From positions 653,957-717,956 of the forward strand of contig NZ_KK211187.1 of assembly GCF_000620805.1 (NCBI RefSeq): a DNA stretch of 64,000 nucleotides, written 5' to 3'. The first letter of the stretch is position 1; every line of letters starts with the position of its first letter. This document shows, piece by piece, positions 43,929 through 52,744 of the stretch. The translations under genes were made by a program, and so were the position numbers. The notes under the pieces were generated by a model, which saw nothing but the letters and a program-made list of their open reading frames with translations, had not been told where the DNA came from and made no database searches. The DNA comes from Exiguobacterium undae DSM 14481. Its GTDB lineage: Bacteria; Bacillota; Bacilli; Exiguobacteriales; Exiguobacteriaceae.

Positions 43929-44620
43929 ATAACGAGCAAGTAAAAGTAGTCATCATCGACGATCATCAGCTATTCCGTGAAGGCGTCAAACGGATTCTCG
44001 ATTTCGAAGAAGAATTCATCGTCGTCGCGGAGGGTGAAAGCGGAGCGGATGTCATTCCACTCGTCGAAGCCCACCAACCTGATATCGTCTTAATGGATAT
44101 AAATATGCCGAAAGTCAACGGTGTCGAGGCAACGAAACGCTTAATGGAAGTGCATCCGGAAGTCCGGGTCATCATCTTATCGATTCACGATGACGAGACA
44201 TATGTCATGCACGCGCTGGGTGCCGGTGCAGTCGGTTACCTCTTAAAAGAGATGGCGACGGATGAGCTCGTCAATGCCATTCGTTCCGTCTACCGGGAAG
44301 GCGGTTACGTCCACCCGAAAGTCACACCGAACTTGCTGCAGGAATACCGCCGTTTGATGAAGATGAAACAAACGATGTCTTCGCAGCCGATCGAAAAACG
44401 GGTCGCGGAAGCACCGCTTCACGTGCTGACACGCCGGGAGTGTGAAGTCTTACAGTTGCTCGCGGACGGTTTTTCGAACCGGGCGATCAGCGATACGTTG
44501 TTCATCAGCGAAAAAACCGTCAAGAACCATGTCTCATCCATTTTACGGAAGATGAACGTACCCGACCGGACAGGTGCCGTCGTCGAAGCCATTCGACGGG
44601 GCTGGGTCGTCGTCGTATAA
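43925..44620 (+). CDS. degU: Response regulator DegU
   Basis: A 231-residue NarL/LuxR-type regulator. Receiver with DDHQLFREG, phosphorylation site Asp58 (LMDINMP) and Lys in YLLKEM; C-terminal helix-turn-helix [20 protein letters not shown] then [12 protein letters not shown]. Start is GTG 43925 inside the end of degS. It probably controls exoenzymes, competence and flagellar genes, some of which lie just downstream. Confidence 0.96.
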   Translation: MNNEQVKVVIIDDHQLFREGVKRILDFEEEFIVVAEGESGADVIPLVEAHQPDIVLMDINMPKVNGVEATKRLMEVHPEVRVIILSIHDDETYVMHALGAGAVGYLLKEMATDELVNAIRSVYREGGYVHPKVTPNLLQEYRRLMKMKQTMSSQPIEKRVAEAPLHVLTRRECEVLQLLADGFSNRAISDTLFISEKTVKNHVSSILRKMNVPDRTGAVVEAIRRGWVVVV

Positions 44621-44626
44621 GAACAG

Positions 44627-44662
44627 GACGGAAGCCGATTCGGGCTCCGTCTTTCTTTTTTT
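44627..44662 (+). terminator. Terminator of degSU
   Basis: GACGGAAGCC and GGGCTCCGTC form a stem around a short loop, followed by a T-rich run. Confidence 0.75.
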
Positions 44663-44755
44663 TAGACACCAACATATGGTATGATAAAAAGCGATTGTGA
44701 CCTGTCAGAATACCTTATGTCACGACGGAACTCTTAAAAGCGAGGAAATTCACGA

Positions 44756-45601
44756 ATGAGCCAGATTGTGATTTTAACGGATAGTACTGCCTATCTGCCA
44801 ACTACCTATTGTGAAGAAAACAATGTCCATGTCGCACCGCTTAGTGTCATCTTCGACGAAGAGGCGTATCGTGAAGGAATTGATATTTCCGTACCGGACT
44901 TTTATGAACGGATTCAGACGGGAAGCCTGCCGACGACGTCACAGCCGAACATCGGCGATCTCGTCGATGCCTTTGAACGCCTTCCTGCAGGGACGGACAT
45001 CATCGGCATCACACTCTCAAGCGGAATCAGTGGAACGTACCAGGCACTACATACGATCAACATGATGGTCGAACACGTCCAGGTACATCCGATTGATTCC
45101 CGGATTTCCTGTATGCCGCAAGCCTTTTTGGTCAAGGAAGCGGTCCGGATGCGCGATGCGGGTGCAACAGCCGCTGAAATCGTCACCCGTCTCGAAGAAT
45201 TAAAAGAAGTCATCCGTGCCTATTTTGTTGTAGACGATTTGGAACATCTGCAACGCGGCGGACGTCTCAGCATGACGCAAGCAGTCGTCGGTTCGTTCCT
45301 GAAGATCAAACCGGTCCTTCACTTCGTCGATGGAAAGATTGTGCCGTTTGAGAAAATCCGGACGTTTAAACGGGCCGTCAAACGGATTGAAGAAATGATG
45401 GAAGAGACGATCCGTGGAAACGGTGCCGGTTATGTCATCGGTGTCATTCACGCAGAAGACTCGGCTAAAGCAGAAACGGAAATCGCTGTCTTACAGGAAC
45501 GATTCCCGGAAGCACGGATTGAGATGAGCTTGTTCGGACCGGTCATCGGGACCCATCTCGGACCGGGTGCGATCGGTATCACCTGGTATCAAGAAAACTA
45601 A
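44756..45601 (+). CDS. degV: DegV family fatty-acid-binding protein (FakB-like)
   Basis: A 281-residue DegV protein. ILTDSTAYLP at the start, TTSQPNIGDL, GITLSSGISGTYQA and the C-terminal GTHLGPGAIGITWY form the fatty-acid pocket of this fold. FakB proteins present a fatty acid to the kinase FakA so it can be phosphorylated and used for phospholipids. It has the position of yviA in B. subtilis, between degU and comFA. Start ATG follows GCGAGGAAATT. Confidence 0.92.
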   Translation: MSQIVILTDSTAYLPTTYCEENNVHVAPLSVIFDEEAYREGIDISVPDFYERIQTGSLPTTSQPNIGDLVDAFERLPAGTDIIGITLSSGISGTYQALHTINMMVEHVQVHPIDSRISCMPQAFLVKEAVRMRDAGATAAEIVTRLEELKEVIRAYFVVDDLEHLQRGGRLSMTQAVVGSFLKIKPVLHFVDGKIVPFEKIRTFKRAVKRIEEMMEETIRGNGAGYVIGVIHAEDSAKAETEIAVLQERFPEARIEMSLFGPVIGTHLGPGAIGITWYQEN

Positions 45602-45636
45602 TCCTGCGACAACGGTAGGACATATACGAAGAATAC

Positions 45637-45668
45637 GGCGTGCCTGTAACAGTAGGCACGTCTTTTTC
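45637..45668 (+). terminator. Terminator of degV
   Basis: CGTGCCT/AGGCACG stem with an eight-base loop and TCTTTTT tail. Confidence 0.75.
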
Positions 45669-45769
45669 GTGCCGTTAACGCAGACTAGCCGCGTATTAAC
45701 AACCGGCGCAGGAAGCACATCTGTTTTGCCGAACTGAATCCTTACATTCGTTCAGGAAGGATGAAGCAG

Positions 45770-46984
45770 ATGGATTTACGAAAACGATGGATTCCGGATT
45801 ACCAGTTGGATGTTTCTTTCGAGCATCCGGTCGAATCGAGACCGGCCGTGACATGGCGCTGCCAGCGGTGCGGCAAGTTACCGACACGTGGTCCGTGTAC
45901 GTGTGGCCGACGCTGTTATTATTGCCGGCATTGTTTGATGTTTGGCAAGCTGAGGACGTGTGACCATCTCGTCACGGATCCGCGACCGCTTGATCCCGTT
46001 CGACCCGACCGGCATAGCGAACTGCATTTGACGGTCGATCAGCAACGGATTGCGGACGCCATCACGCAGACGATTGAGCAGCGAAAACGCCTGCTCGTCC
46101 ATGCTGTCTGCGGGGCGGGGAAAACACCGATGCTGTTTCCCGGCATCGAACGGGCCCTCTGTTCAAACAAACGGGTCTTGATCACGACACCGCGTGCCGA
46201 TGTCGTCCGAGAATTGACCGGGCATCTCAAACGTGCCTTTCAGCAGGCGGACATCGTGTCGTTGTTCGGGGGCTCACCGGATCGCTTGAAACTCGGTGAG
46301 ATTACAATCAGTACGACCCATCAGTTGGTTCATTACCGGACCTGTTTTGACGTCGTCTTCATCGATGAAGTCGATGCCTTCCCGTACCAAGCCGACCGGA
46401 CGTTGCACCGGTATGTCCGTCAAGCGATGTCTCCGGACGCGGCCCTGATCTTGCTCAGCGCGACCCCGTCTGTTCGGAACCGGCTCCTGCCGACCGTCCG
46501 GCTGATGCGCCGTTATCACGGCTTTCCGTTACCCGTCCCGGAACTCCGCGTCCCCTATACGACAAACGATGTCCTGCACTGGCTTCAGCAACATCCGGCG
46601 AAGCCCCGGCTTGTATTCGTGCCAAGAGTCGAAGCGCTTAAAACATGGCAGGGGGTATTGGAGCAACAGGGACTGGCGAGTGAAACCGTCCATGCGGCCG
46701 ATCCGGACCGCGTTCAAAAAGTCGAACGGTTTCGCCGGACGACGGGGATCCTGCTGACGACGACGATTCTTGAGCGTGGCGTGACGTTGCCGGACGTACA
46801 AGTCGCAGTCCTTGATGCCGACCAATCGTTCAGTGTCGCGGCGTTGATTCAAATCAGCGGACGTGTCGGACGAAGTGCTGATTTTCCGGAAGGTGAGATC
46901 CTCTTTTTTGCGAACGACCGGTCGAATGCGATGTACCAAGCGGTTCATCAAATCAAGCGTGCGAATCGGGAGGGATTTCAATGA
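45770..46984 (+). CDS. comFA: DNA-uptake ATPase ComFA
   Basis: A 404-residue DEAD-like helicase. A four-cysteine zinc region near residues 28-60 (CQRCG...CTCGRRCYYCRHC) precedes Walker A CGAGKTPM, FIDEVDAFPY, SATPS and the C-terminal helicase lobe with ERGVTLPD and QISGRVGR. ComFA drives single-stranded DNA through the ComEC channel during transformation. ATG 45770 is chosen because AGGAAGG ends nine bases upstream; ATG 45761 abuts that site. I found no ComK-type AAAA-N5-TTTT boxes upstream. It overlaps comFC by four bases. Confidence 0.93.
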   Translation: MDLRKRWIPDYQLDVSFEHPVESRPAVTWRCQRCGKLPTRGPCTCGRRCYYCRHCLMFGKLRTCDHLVTDPRPLDPVRPDRHSELHLTVDQQRIADAITQTIEQRKRLLVHAVCGAGKTPMLFPGIERALCSNKRVLITTPRADVVRELTGHLKRAFQQADIVSLFGGSPDRLKLGEITISTTHQLVHYRTCFDVVFIDEVDAFPYQADRTLHRYVRQAMSPDAALILLSATPSVRNRLLPTVRLMRRYHGFPLPVPELRVPYTTNDVLHWLQQHPAKPRLVFVPRVEALKTWQGVLEQQGLASETVHAADPDRVQKVERFRRTTGILLTTTILERGVTLPDVQVAVLDADQSFSVAALIQISGRVGRSADFPEGEILFFANDRSNAMYQAVHQIKRANREGFQ

Positions 46985-47619
46985 AGTGTTTGTTATGCGA
47001 TCAGGACTTTTTACCCAGTTGGGCATTGTCGAATGTATGGACTAGGCAAACCCTGTGTCCGACCTGTAAAATAGAATTTGTAAAAAGAGGGGAATGCACG
47101 GATTGCGGCAAGCCGGGTCAACCGTTTTGTCTCGATTGCCATAATTGGCGTCAACAAGGAGAGCTGCTCGTGACCCATCCGCTCTTTCTGTATCATCCGC
47201 CGGCGAAAGCGTTCATGAGGCGGTACAAGTTTCTCGGGGACACGGCATTGCTCGACGTGTTTCAAACCGAGCTGAAGAAGGTAAAAGTCAAACAGGATTG
47301 GATTGTTCCGATTCCGCTGAGTCCGGAACGGTTGCGTGACCGTCGGTTTAATCAGGCGGAACTGATCGGGCGGATGATGCGGGGGCGCATCCGCCTTGTG
47401 CTCGAGCGGACAGACGGTCCGGCGTTAAGCCAATTGTCGAGGCAACAACGGCTCGACCGGGACAATCCGTTTCACGTGACGGAGTCCGTTGCCGGAAAAA
47501 CAATCTTGCTGGTCGATGATGTTTATACGACGGGAATCACCTTACGCCAAGCCGCTTCTCGACTGCGGGAAGCCGGGGCGAAAGAAATTTCTGCCGTAAC
47601 TTTATTTCGAAGTGTTTAA
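46981..47619 (+). CDS. comFC: Competence protein ComFC, phosphoribosyltransferase-like
   Basis: A 212-residue protein. N-terminal cysteine pairs CLLC, CPTC, CTDCG and CLDC (residues about 3-50) bind zinc; the C-terminal part has the phosphoribosyltransferase loop ILLVDDVYTTGITLRQA. It partners ComFA in DNA uptake. Unlike B. subtilis no comFB gene lies between. ATGA overlap with comFA. Confidence 0.93.
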   Translation: MKCLLCDQDFLPSWALSNVWTRQTLCPTCKIEFVKRGECTDCGKPGQPFCLDCHNWRQQGELLVTHPLFLYHPPAKAFMRRYKFLGDTALLDVFQTELKKVKVKQDWIVPIPLSPERLRDRRFNQAELIGRMMRGRIRLVLERTDGPALSQLSRQQRLDRDNPFHVTESVAGKTILLVDDVYTTGITLRQAASRLREAGAKEISAVTLFRSV

Positions 47620-47642
47620 AAAATCTTCATTCCTGCCGATAT
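47617..47642 (+). promoter_or_regulatory. Sigma-D (flagellar) promoter
   Basis: TAAA (47617-47620), 14-base spacer and a perfect GCCGATAT (47635-47642). It overlaps the end of comFC and lies 19 bases before yvyF. It fits the consensus TAAA-N14/16-GCCGATAT and would drive the late flagellar operon from yvyF onwards. Confidence 0.87.
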
Positions 47643-47661
47643 TCAATATGAGGTGAAGGAA

Positions 47662-48042
47662 ATGGATGTATTAAACTGCAAATCTTGCGGGAAGTTATTT
47701 GTTCGTCAATCTTCGGATCTGTGTGTGGATTGTATCAAGAAAGATCATACTGATTTTGAGAAGGTGCGTGAGTTCCTGCGAGAACGGCGAAAAGTCCGAA
47801 CCTCACCTAAAGATGTTGAGATGGCTATCGGAGTGAAGAGAGAAACAGTCTTCCGTTACATTAAAGAAGGGCGATTGTTGATCTCTGAGATTTCTCAGAT
47901 GGAGATCATGTGTGAGAGTTGCGGGAAGCCCTCCCGTGATGGCACGATTTGTGCCGAATGTCGTGACAAGTTGCGACGTGACCTCGCCCAAGCGATGCTA
48001 GATTCTTCTGCCCCTTCGAAACCGAAAACGTATCGAACTTGA
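47662..48042 (+). CDS. yvyF: Flagellar operon protein YvyF
   Basis: A 126-residue protein with two zinc-ribbon-like cysteine sets, CKSCG...CVDC at the N-terminus and CESCG...CAEC near residue 85-105, and a helix-turn-helix-like middle (SPKDVEMAIGVKRETVFRYI). It matches the TIGR03826-type YvyF family, found before flgM; suggested to regulate flagellar genes. ATG 47662 is preferred; GTG 47653 is an alternative. Confidence 0.88.
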   Translation: MDVLNCKSCGKLFVRQSSDLCVDCIKKDHTDFEKVREFLRERRKVRTSPKDVEMAIGVKRETVFRYIKEGRLLISEISQMEIMCESCGKPSRDGTICAECRDKLRRDLAQAMLDSSAPSKPKTYRT

Positions 48043-48078
48043 ATTAAGAATCTTGTAGTCTAGAAAGCAGGTGTTCAC

Positions 48079-48327
48079 ATGCGAATTGATTCTACGAAAT
48101 GGGTTAACATGCCTAAGACGTACGAAAGAAATCAAAAAGTAGAAGGAACAGAACCAACACGTACGAATCGACCGGACGAGGTGACGATCTCAAGCGAAGC
48201 GCGGATGCGTTTCAGTGAGACAAGCTCATCCCGGACCGAGAAGATTGAATCCCTTCGTCAAGCCATTCAGGATGGAACCTATAAACCGGATGCGAAAAAA
48301 ATCGCGGAACGTTTCTTGAACTTGTAA
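48079..48327 (+). CDS. flgM: Anti-sigma-D factor FlgM
   Basis: An 82-residue protein with the short FlgM C-terminal domain: DEVTISSEARMRF, then RTEKIESLRQAIQDGTYKPD and AKKIAERFL. FlgM holds sigma-D inactive until the hook-basal body is complete. It is 36 bases after yvyF, followed by a weak terminator-like hairpin and flgN. The disordered N-terminus is rich in charged residues as usual. Confidence 0.92.
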   Translation: MRIDSTKWVNMPKTYERNQKVEGTEPTRTNRPDEVTISSEARMRFSETSSSRTEKIESLRQAIQDGTYKPDAKKIAERFLNL

Positions 48328-48350
48328 GAAGGTTAACTCAGACAGTAGAG

Positions 48351-48386
48351 GCGACTCGGGGCACGGATGCGCGGGTCGCTTTTTAT
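48351..48386 (+). terminator. Weak terminator or attenuator after flgM
   Basis: GCGACTC (48351-48357) pairs with GGGTCGC (48373-48379) with one G-T pair, then TTTTT. Genes downstream are still likely in the same operon. Confidence 0.55.
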
Positions 48387-48420
48387 ATGAACACATACTA
48401 TAGAAGAGGAGGAACTGGCG

Positions 48421-48828
48421 ATGGAACTCATCAATCAGCTTACGGCAACGCACATGGATCTGTTGGAACTGGCACACGAAAAGAAACAGGTTCTGATTCA
48501 AAACGATATGCCACGCCTGTCGCAAATCGTCAAGGAAGAACTGGTTTATCTGAAACGGATGGAGCAGTTGGAACAGCAACGGATCGAACACATGGGAGCG
48601 GTGACGATGACGGAGTGGCTTCAAGCCCATCCGGAAGATGTCGAGGCCATGCGCCAGTTACTTCAGGCAATCGGCAAGCTCAAGATCATCAACGAATTGA
48701 ACGCCGATTTGCTCGAGCAATCGTTACAATACCTCAACTGGCATCTTGAATTGTTGATACCAGAAGCAGATGATTTTACATATGGTCAATCAGCGCTTGA
48801 TCGCGCCCACTTCAATCGAAACGCCTAA
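48421..48828 (+). CDS. flgN: FlgN-type flagellar chaperone (YvyG)
   Basis: A 135-residue all-helical protein with heptad patterns (LLELAHEKKQVLIQNDM; ELNADLLEQSLQYLNWHLEL), the FlgN family pattern. FlgN keeps the hook-filament junction proteins FlgK and FlgL unfolded and delivers them to the flagellar export gate. Start ATG has AGAGGAGGAAC upstream. flgK begins 12 bases after it. Confidence 0.85.
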   Translation: MELINQLTATHMDLLELAHEKKQVLIQNDMPRLSQIVKEELVYLKRMEQLEQQRIEHMGAVTMTEWLQAHPEDVEAMRQLLQAIGKLKIINELNADLLEQSLQYLNWHLELLIPEADDFTYGQSALDRAHFNRNA

Positions 48829-48840
48829 GGAGGGAAATAC

Positions 48841-50367
48841 ATGGGATCGACGTTCATGGGACTTGAGACCGGACGACGTGCACTGACAACGAATCAGTGG
48901 GCGCTCCAGTCGACAGGAAACAACATCGCCAATGCAGGGACGGTTGGCTTTTCACGCCAACGGTTGGTCATGGCAGCAACAGAACAATTGACATCCGCCA
49001 TCGGAACGGGACGGATGGCTCAAATCGGAACCGGTGTCCGCGGAGAAATCCTCGAACGGGTCCGCGATGTCATGCTCGATAAACAATACCGCGACGAAGC
49101 GACGAAAACGGCTTATTACGGCACGAAAGAAGCTGCCTTCGGACGGATGGAAGATATCATCAACGAACCGTCGGATACAGGACTTGCCAAAGCGTTTGAC
49201 GGTTTTTGGGAATCACTGCAAACGTTATCGACGAATCCACAAGATTCCGGTGCCCGCAGTGTCGTCCGGCAAAAAGCCGAGACGTTGACGCAAACCTTTA
49301 ACTACATGTCGAAATCACTCAGCCAGGTCAAAGAAGACTTAAAGAGTGAAATCGACGTCTCGACTAAAAAAGTGAATGATTTGTTTACGAAAATCTACAA
49401 CATCAATGCAGAAATCCATACGGTCGAACCGTTAGGTGTCTTGCCAAACGCGTTGTATGATGAGCGGGATCGCTACATGGACGAACTGGCACAGTATGTC
49501 GACTTTGAGAAGGAATCGGTCGATGCCGATGCCATCATCCAAGGCAACATGGGAAATGCATCAAAAAGTGCCGAAGGACGGATCGATATCCTCGTCAAGT
49601 TACCAAACGGCGATAAGTTGCGTGCCGTCGATTCCGACTTGCCGCAGGCAGGTACGTTGGCGTTTACGACAAACGAGGACGGTCTGTACACAGGATTCAA
49701 AACGAACAGCCAGACGATCAGCTTTGATGACGCCGGCGGCTTCGCGAACGGACGGATCATCGGTTTGATTGAGATGTACGGACATATGAAAAACGGTGAA
49801 CCGGCCGGCGAGTTCGTCAAGATGCAGAGCAATCTGGACGAGATGGCAGTGACGTTCGCGACAGCCTTCAACGAGGCGCATGCCGCTAACATTAAAAAAG
49901 ATAAAACGAACGGCACCAATCAATTTTTCGTCTCGACGAACGGTTCGGTGACGGCAGGAACGATTGCAGTCGGTCAGGAAATCAAGGCGAGTCTCGATAA
50001 CATCGCGACGTCGACGGACGGCAACATCGGTGATAGTGCCGGTGCACTGAAGCTGGCCAACATGAAGACGACGAGCATCTTATTCGCAGCGTCTGCGACG
50101 ACGACGACAATCGGCTCGTTTTACCAAAACGTCATCGGCGACATGGGAGTTGCGACGGATCAGGTCGGGCGACTCGGTCAAAGTTCCGCCGTTTTGATGG
50201 ACAGTGCCGATCAACGGCGGATGTCCGTTTCAGCGGTCTCGATTGATGAAGAAATGACGATGATGATTCAGTATCAACATGCATACAACGCGGCAGCGCG
50301 TAATATCACGACGGTTGATGAAATGCTTGATAAAATCATCAACGGTATGGGAATCGTAGGACGGTGA
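48841..50367 (+). CDS. flgK: Flagellar hook-associated protein FlgK
   Basis: A 508-residue protein. N-terminal GLETGRRALTTNQWALQSTG and GNNIANAGTVGFSRQR, and the C-terminal SAVSIDEEMTMMIQYQHAYNAAARN coiled-coil end (split motif: IDEEM, YQHAY) are shared by FlgK and hook proteins. It joins the hook to the filament. Start ATG follows AAGGAGGGAAATAC. Confidence 0.95.
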   Translation: MGSTFMGLETGRRALTTNQWALQSTGNNIANAGTVGFSRQRLVMAATEQLTSAIGTGRMAQIGTGVRGEILERVRDVMLDKQYRDEATKTAYYGTKEAAFGRMEDIINEPSDTGLAKAFDGFWESLQTLSTNPQDSGARSVVRQKAETLTQTFNYMSKSLSQVKEDLKSEIDVSTKKVNDLFTKIYNINAEIHTVEPLGVLPNALYDERDRYMDELAQYVDFEKESVDADAIIQGNMGNASKSAEGRIDILVKLPNGDKLRAVDSDLPQAGTLAFTTNEDGLYTGFKTNSQTISFDDAGGFANGRIIGLIEMYGHMKNGEPAGEFVKMQSNLDEMAVTFATAFNEAHAANIKKDKTNGTNQFFVSTNGSVTAGTIAVGQEIKASLDNIATSTDGNIGDSAGALKLANMKTTSILFAASATTTTIGSFYQNVIGDMGVATDQVGRLGQSSAVLMDSADQRRMSVSAVSIDEEMTMMIQYQHAYNAAARNITTVDEMLDKIINGMGIVGR

Positions 50368-50374
50368 TGACTAA

Positions 50375-51337
50375 ATGCGCGTAACACAGACGATGTTGAC
50401 AAAAACAAATATCGGTTATTTATCAGCGAGTTATCAAAAGCTGAGCTCGATGCAGGAACAGTTGATCAGCGGGAAGAAAATCCAACGGCCGTCTGAAGAT
50501 CCGGTCGTCGCGATGCAAGGCATCCGTTACCGGACGGAAGTCCGGGAAGTCGAACAATTCAAGAAAAACGTCAATGAAGCGACGGGCTGGATGGATTTAA
50601 CGGATTCAGCGCTCGACGAAGTGACGTCGGCGATGAGCCGCGTCCGGGAATTGACGACGCAAGCTGCGACCGACACGTATGATGCGACGCAGCGAAAAGC
50701 GATTCAAAGCGAAGTCGGGCAATTGATTGAGCACATCGGGACGCTCGCCAATACGAAATACAATGAAAAAGGCATCTTCAACGGAACGAAGACGGATCAA
50801 CCCTTCGTGTCGATTGAAGGATTACGCAACTATTTGTCGAGTTCGGATCAAGCGGTCGATACCGTCTTCACGGATGGGGATCCGGCAACAAAAGACAGTG
50901 AAATCATCCAGTATGAAATCTCGTCCGGCATTCAAGTGCAGGTCAATGTATCGCCGACGGACATCTTTAGTCCGGAGACCTTCACGACGTTAAAAAAATT
51001 GTATGATGCCCTCGGCGGCGTTTCGGAAACCGGTGCTGCGACCGACAGTTCCAATAACGGAGCCCAGTTATCGGCGATGTTAAAAGACTTGGATTTGATG
51101 GTCAATCAGACGGTTGAAACACGGGCTGATCTCGGGGCACGTGTCAATCGGCTCGAACTGAATGCCTCACGCCTCGAAGATCAAGAAATCATCGTCAAGA
51201 CAGTCATGTCGGACAATGAAGACATCGAAGCGGAAAAGGTCATCATGGAACTGAAATCGTACGAGACATTACACCGCGCGGCACTCAGTGCAGGGGCGCG
51301 GATCATTCAACCGACATTGCTTGATTTCTTACGTTAA
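50375..51337 (+). CDS. flgL: Flagellar hook-filament junction protein FlgL
   Basis: A 320-residue flagellin-like protein. N-terminal helices with MLTKTNIGYLSASYQKLSSM, QLISGKKIQRPSEDPV, and WMDLTDSALDEV; C-terminal ADLGARVNRLELNASRLEDQ. FlgL caps the FlgK ring and receives the filament. It follows flgK by 7 bases in the operon. Confidence 0.95.
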   Translation: MRVTQTMLTKTNIGYLSASYQKLSSMQEQLISGKKIQRPSEDPVVAMQGIRYRTEVREVEQFKKNVNEATGWMDLTDSALDEVTSAMSRVRELTTQAATDTYDATQRKAIQSEVGQLIEHIGTLANTKYNEKGIFNGTKTDQPFVSIEGLRNYLSSSDQAVDTVFTDGDPATKDSEIIQYEISSGIQVQVNVSPTDIFSPETFTTLKKLYDALGGVSETGAATDSSNNGAQLSAMLKDLDLMVNQTVETRADLGARVNRLELNASRLEDQEIIVKTVMSDNEDIEAEKVIMELKSYETLHRAALSAGARIIQPTLLDFLR

Positions 51338-51351
51338 GGGAGTGACGGGCG

Positions 51352-51930
51352 ATGAATCTGCCACATCTTGAGATGCGTCAAACGTCTGCAAAAATCGGCA
51401 TCAATACGACACGGGCGACGCTTGAGCAACGCCAAGCACCGGCGACGTTATCGATCGAACAGCCGAAGGGGAATCTGTCGATGGAGACGGTCGCGGCCCG
51501 ACTTGAGATTGATTCGACCCAGGCGATGATTGAAGCGGGACGGATTCCGGCGCTTGAATCCGTCGAACGGTATGCAGCATTTGGACGGCAAATGGGACAA
51601 CAGGCAACCGGTCAAGCAGCAGCCGAAGGGGATCAACTGATGCGGATCGAACAGGGCGGCAATGCGGTCGCCCGCGTCGCCAAATCACGTGATACGCCTC
51701 CTGCCGAAGTAACGACACTCGGTTTTATACCGCGTAGTCTTGATCGTGTCAAAATCAATTACACACCGGCAGAAGTCCGGATCAACTATACGGCGGAGAA
51801 ACCACGAATTGAGGTTCAAATCAACCGACCGGAGTTGAACGTCACGGAAGGTACGGTCGACATTTATCTACGGGAACAAAATCAACTGGATATGTGGCCG
51901 GTCGGCGGCATATTCGATGGGGAAGGATAA
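51352..51930 (+). CDS. yviE: YviE-like flagellar-operon protein (DUF6470)
   Basis: A 192-residue protein between flgL and fliW, the place of yviE in B. subtilis. The sequence LPHLEMRQTSAKIGINTTRA and the repeated beta-strand style IEQPKGNLS..., VKINYTPAEVRINYT, MWPVGGIF fit that family. The molecular role is not known. AAGGGAG precedes the ATG. fliW starts four bases after its stop. Confidence 0.85.
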   Translation: MNLPHLEMRQTSAKIGINTTRATLEQRQAPATLSIEQPKGNLSMETVAARLEIDSTQAMIEAGRIPALESVERYAAFGRQMGQQATGQAAAEGDQLMRIEQGGNAVARVAKSRDTPPAEVTTLGFIPRSLDRVKINYTPAEVRINYTAEKPRIEVQINRPELNVTEGTVDIYLREQNQLDMWPVGGIFDGEG

Positions 51931-51934
51931 TCAT

Positions 51935-52375
51935 ATGCAAATCAACACGGATTTTTTTGGCACCGTTCAAGTAGACGAAAGTGAAATCATCACCTTCGCT
52001 TCGGAAGTACCGGGTTTTCCGGATGCACGACGTTTTATTCTGTTACCGTTCGGAGAAGGGATTCCGTTCTGGTCGTTCCAATCGATTGACCAGACCGAGT
52101 GTGCCTTTGTCGTGACGAATCCGTTTTGGATCGACCCGGAATATGTCTTTGAGTTGCCGGAGTCGGCGAAGGAGCAGCTCGGGATTCAGGAAACGGCACA
52201 AGTCGCGGTCTATACGACCGTCACGTTGCGGGAACCATTCCAGGAATCGACGACGAACCTGCGGGCACCGTTCGTCATGGAGACGAAACGCCGTCAAGCG
52301 AAACAGATCATCCTCGATGAAACGTATGCGAACCGACGGATGATCGGCAGTTTGACCGAAGTAGGTGGACGCTGA
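51935..52375 (+). CDS. fliW: Flagellar assembly factor FliW
   Basis: A 146-residue protein with [35 protein letters not shown], and the [14 protein letters not shown]-like segment (here [15 protein letters not shown]). FliW binds either flagellin or CsrA, releasing flagellin mRNA when flagellin is exported. Start ATG 51935 with GGGGAAGGA upstream. Overlaps csrA by one base (TGATG). Confidence 0.94.
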   Translation: MQINTDFFGTVQVDESEIITFASEVPGFPDARRFILLPFGEGIPFWSFQSIDQTECAFVVTNPFWIDPEYVFELPESAKEQLGIQETAQVAVYTTVTLREPFQESTTNLRAPFVMETKRRQAKQIILDETYANRRMIGSLTEVGGR

Positions 52376-52608
52376 TGCTCGTCTTAAAACGAAAAACAGG
52401 TGAGGCGATTCAAATCGGTGACGACATCGAGTTGACGATTCTCGCAATCGAGGGCGACCAAGTTAAACTAGGGATCCATGCCCCACGACAGATTGATATT
52501 CACCGGAAGGAAATCTATCTGGCGATTCAAGACGAGAACGCCGAAGCTTCCCAAAGTACAGGTTTGATGAGTCAGTTGTTGAAGCAACGGACCGATACGG
52601 AAACTTGA
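52375..52608 (+). CDS. csrA: Translational repressor CsrA
   Basis: A 77-residue protein. [20 protein letters not shown] at the start, [19 protein letters not shown] in the middle with the RNA-binding Arg, and a longer C-terminal tail. It binds GGA motifs near the flagellin mRNA start and is held by FliW. Last gene of the operon. Confidence 0.96.
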   Translation: MLVLKRKTGEAIQIGDDIELTILAIEGDQVKLGIHAPRQIDIHRKEIYLAIQDENAEASQSTGLMSQLLKQRTDTET

Positions 52609-52612
52609 CCGA

Positions 52613-52651
52613 CACTTCTTTTGCTAGTTCGCTAGTAGAAGAAGTTTTTTT
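52613..52651 (+). terminator. Terminator of the flagellar operon
   Basis: ACTTCTT (52614-52620) pairs with AAGAAGT (52639-52645), with inner CTAG/CTAG, then a run of seven T. Confidence 0.85.
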
Positions 52652-52744
52652 CATTCACAACGAAAAAAATGCTCATTTCTTTTGAATCGTGTATAGTAAT
52701 GTAGAGAAAAGAAACCTTTTTGACTAAAGAGGGAGTGTAGTGGG

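Noticed and set aside
45602-45769. ComK boxes before comFA
   Set aside because: No AAAA-N5-TTTT pair could be found in this gap, so competence control of the operon cannot be claimed.
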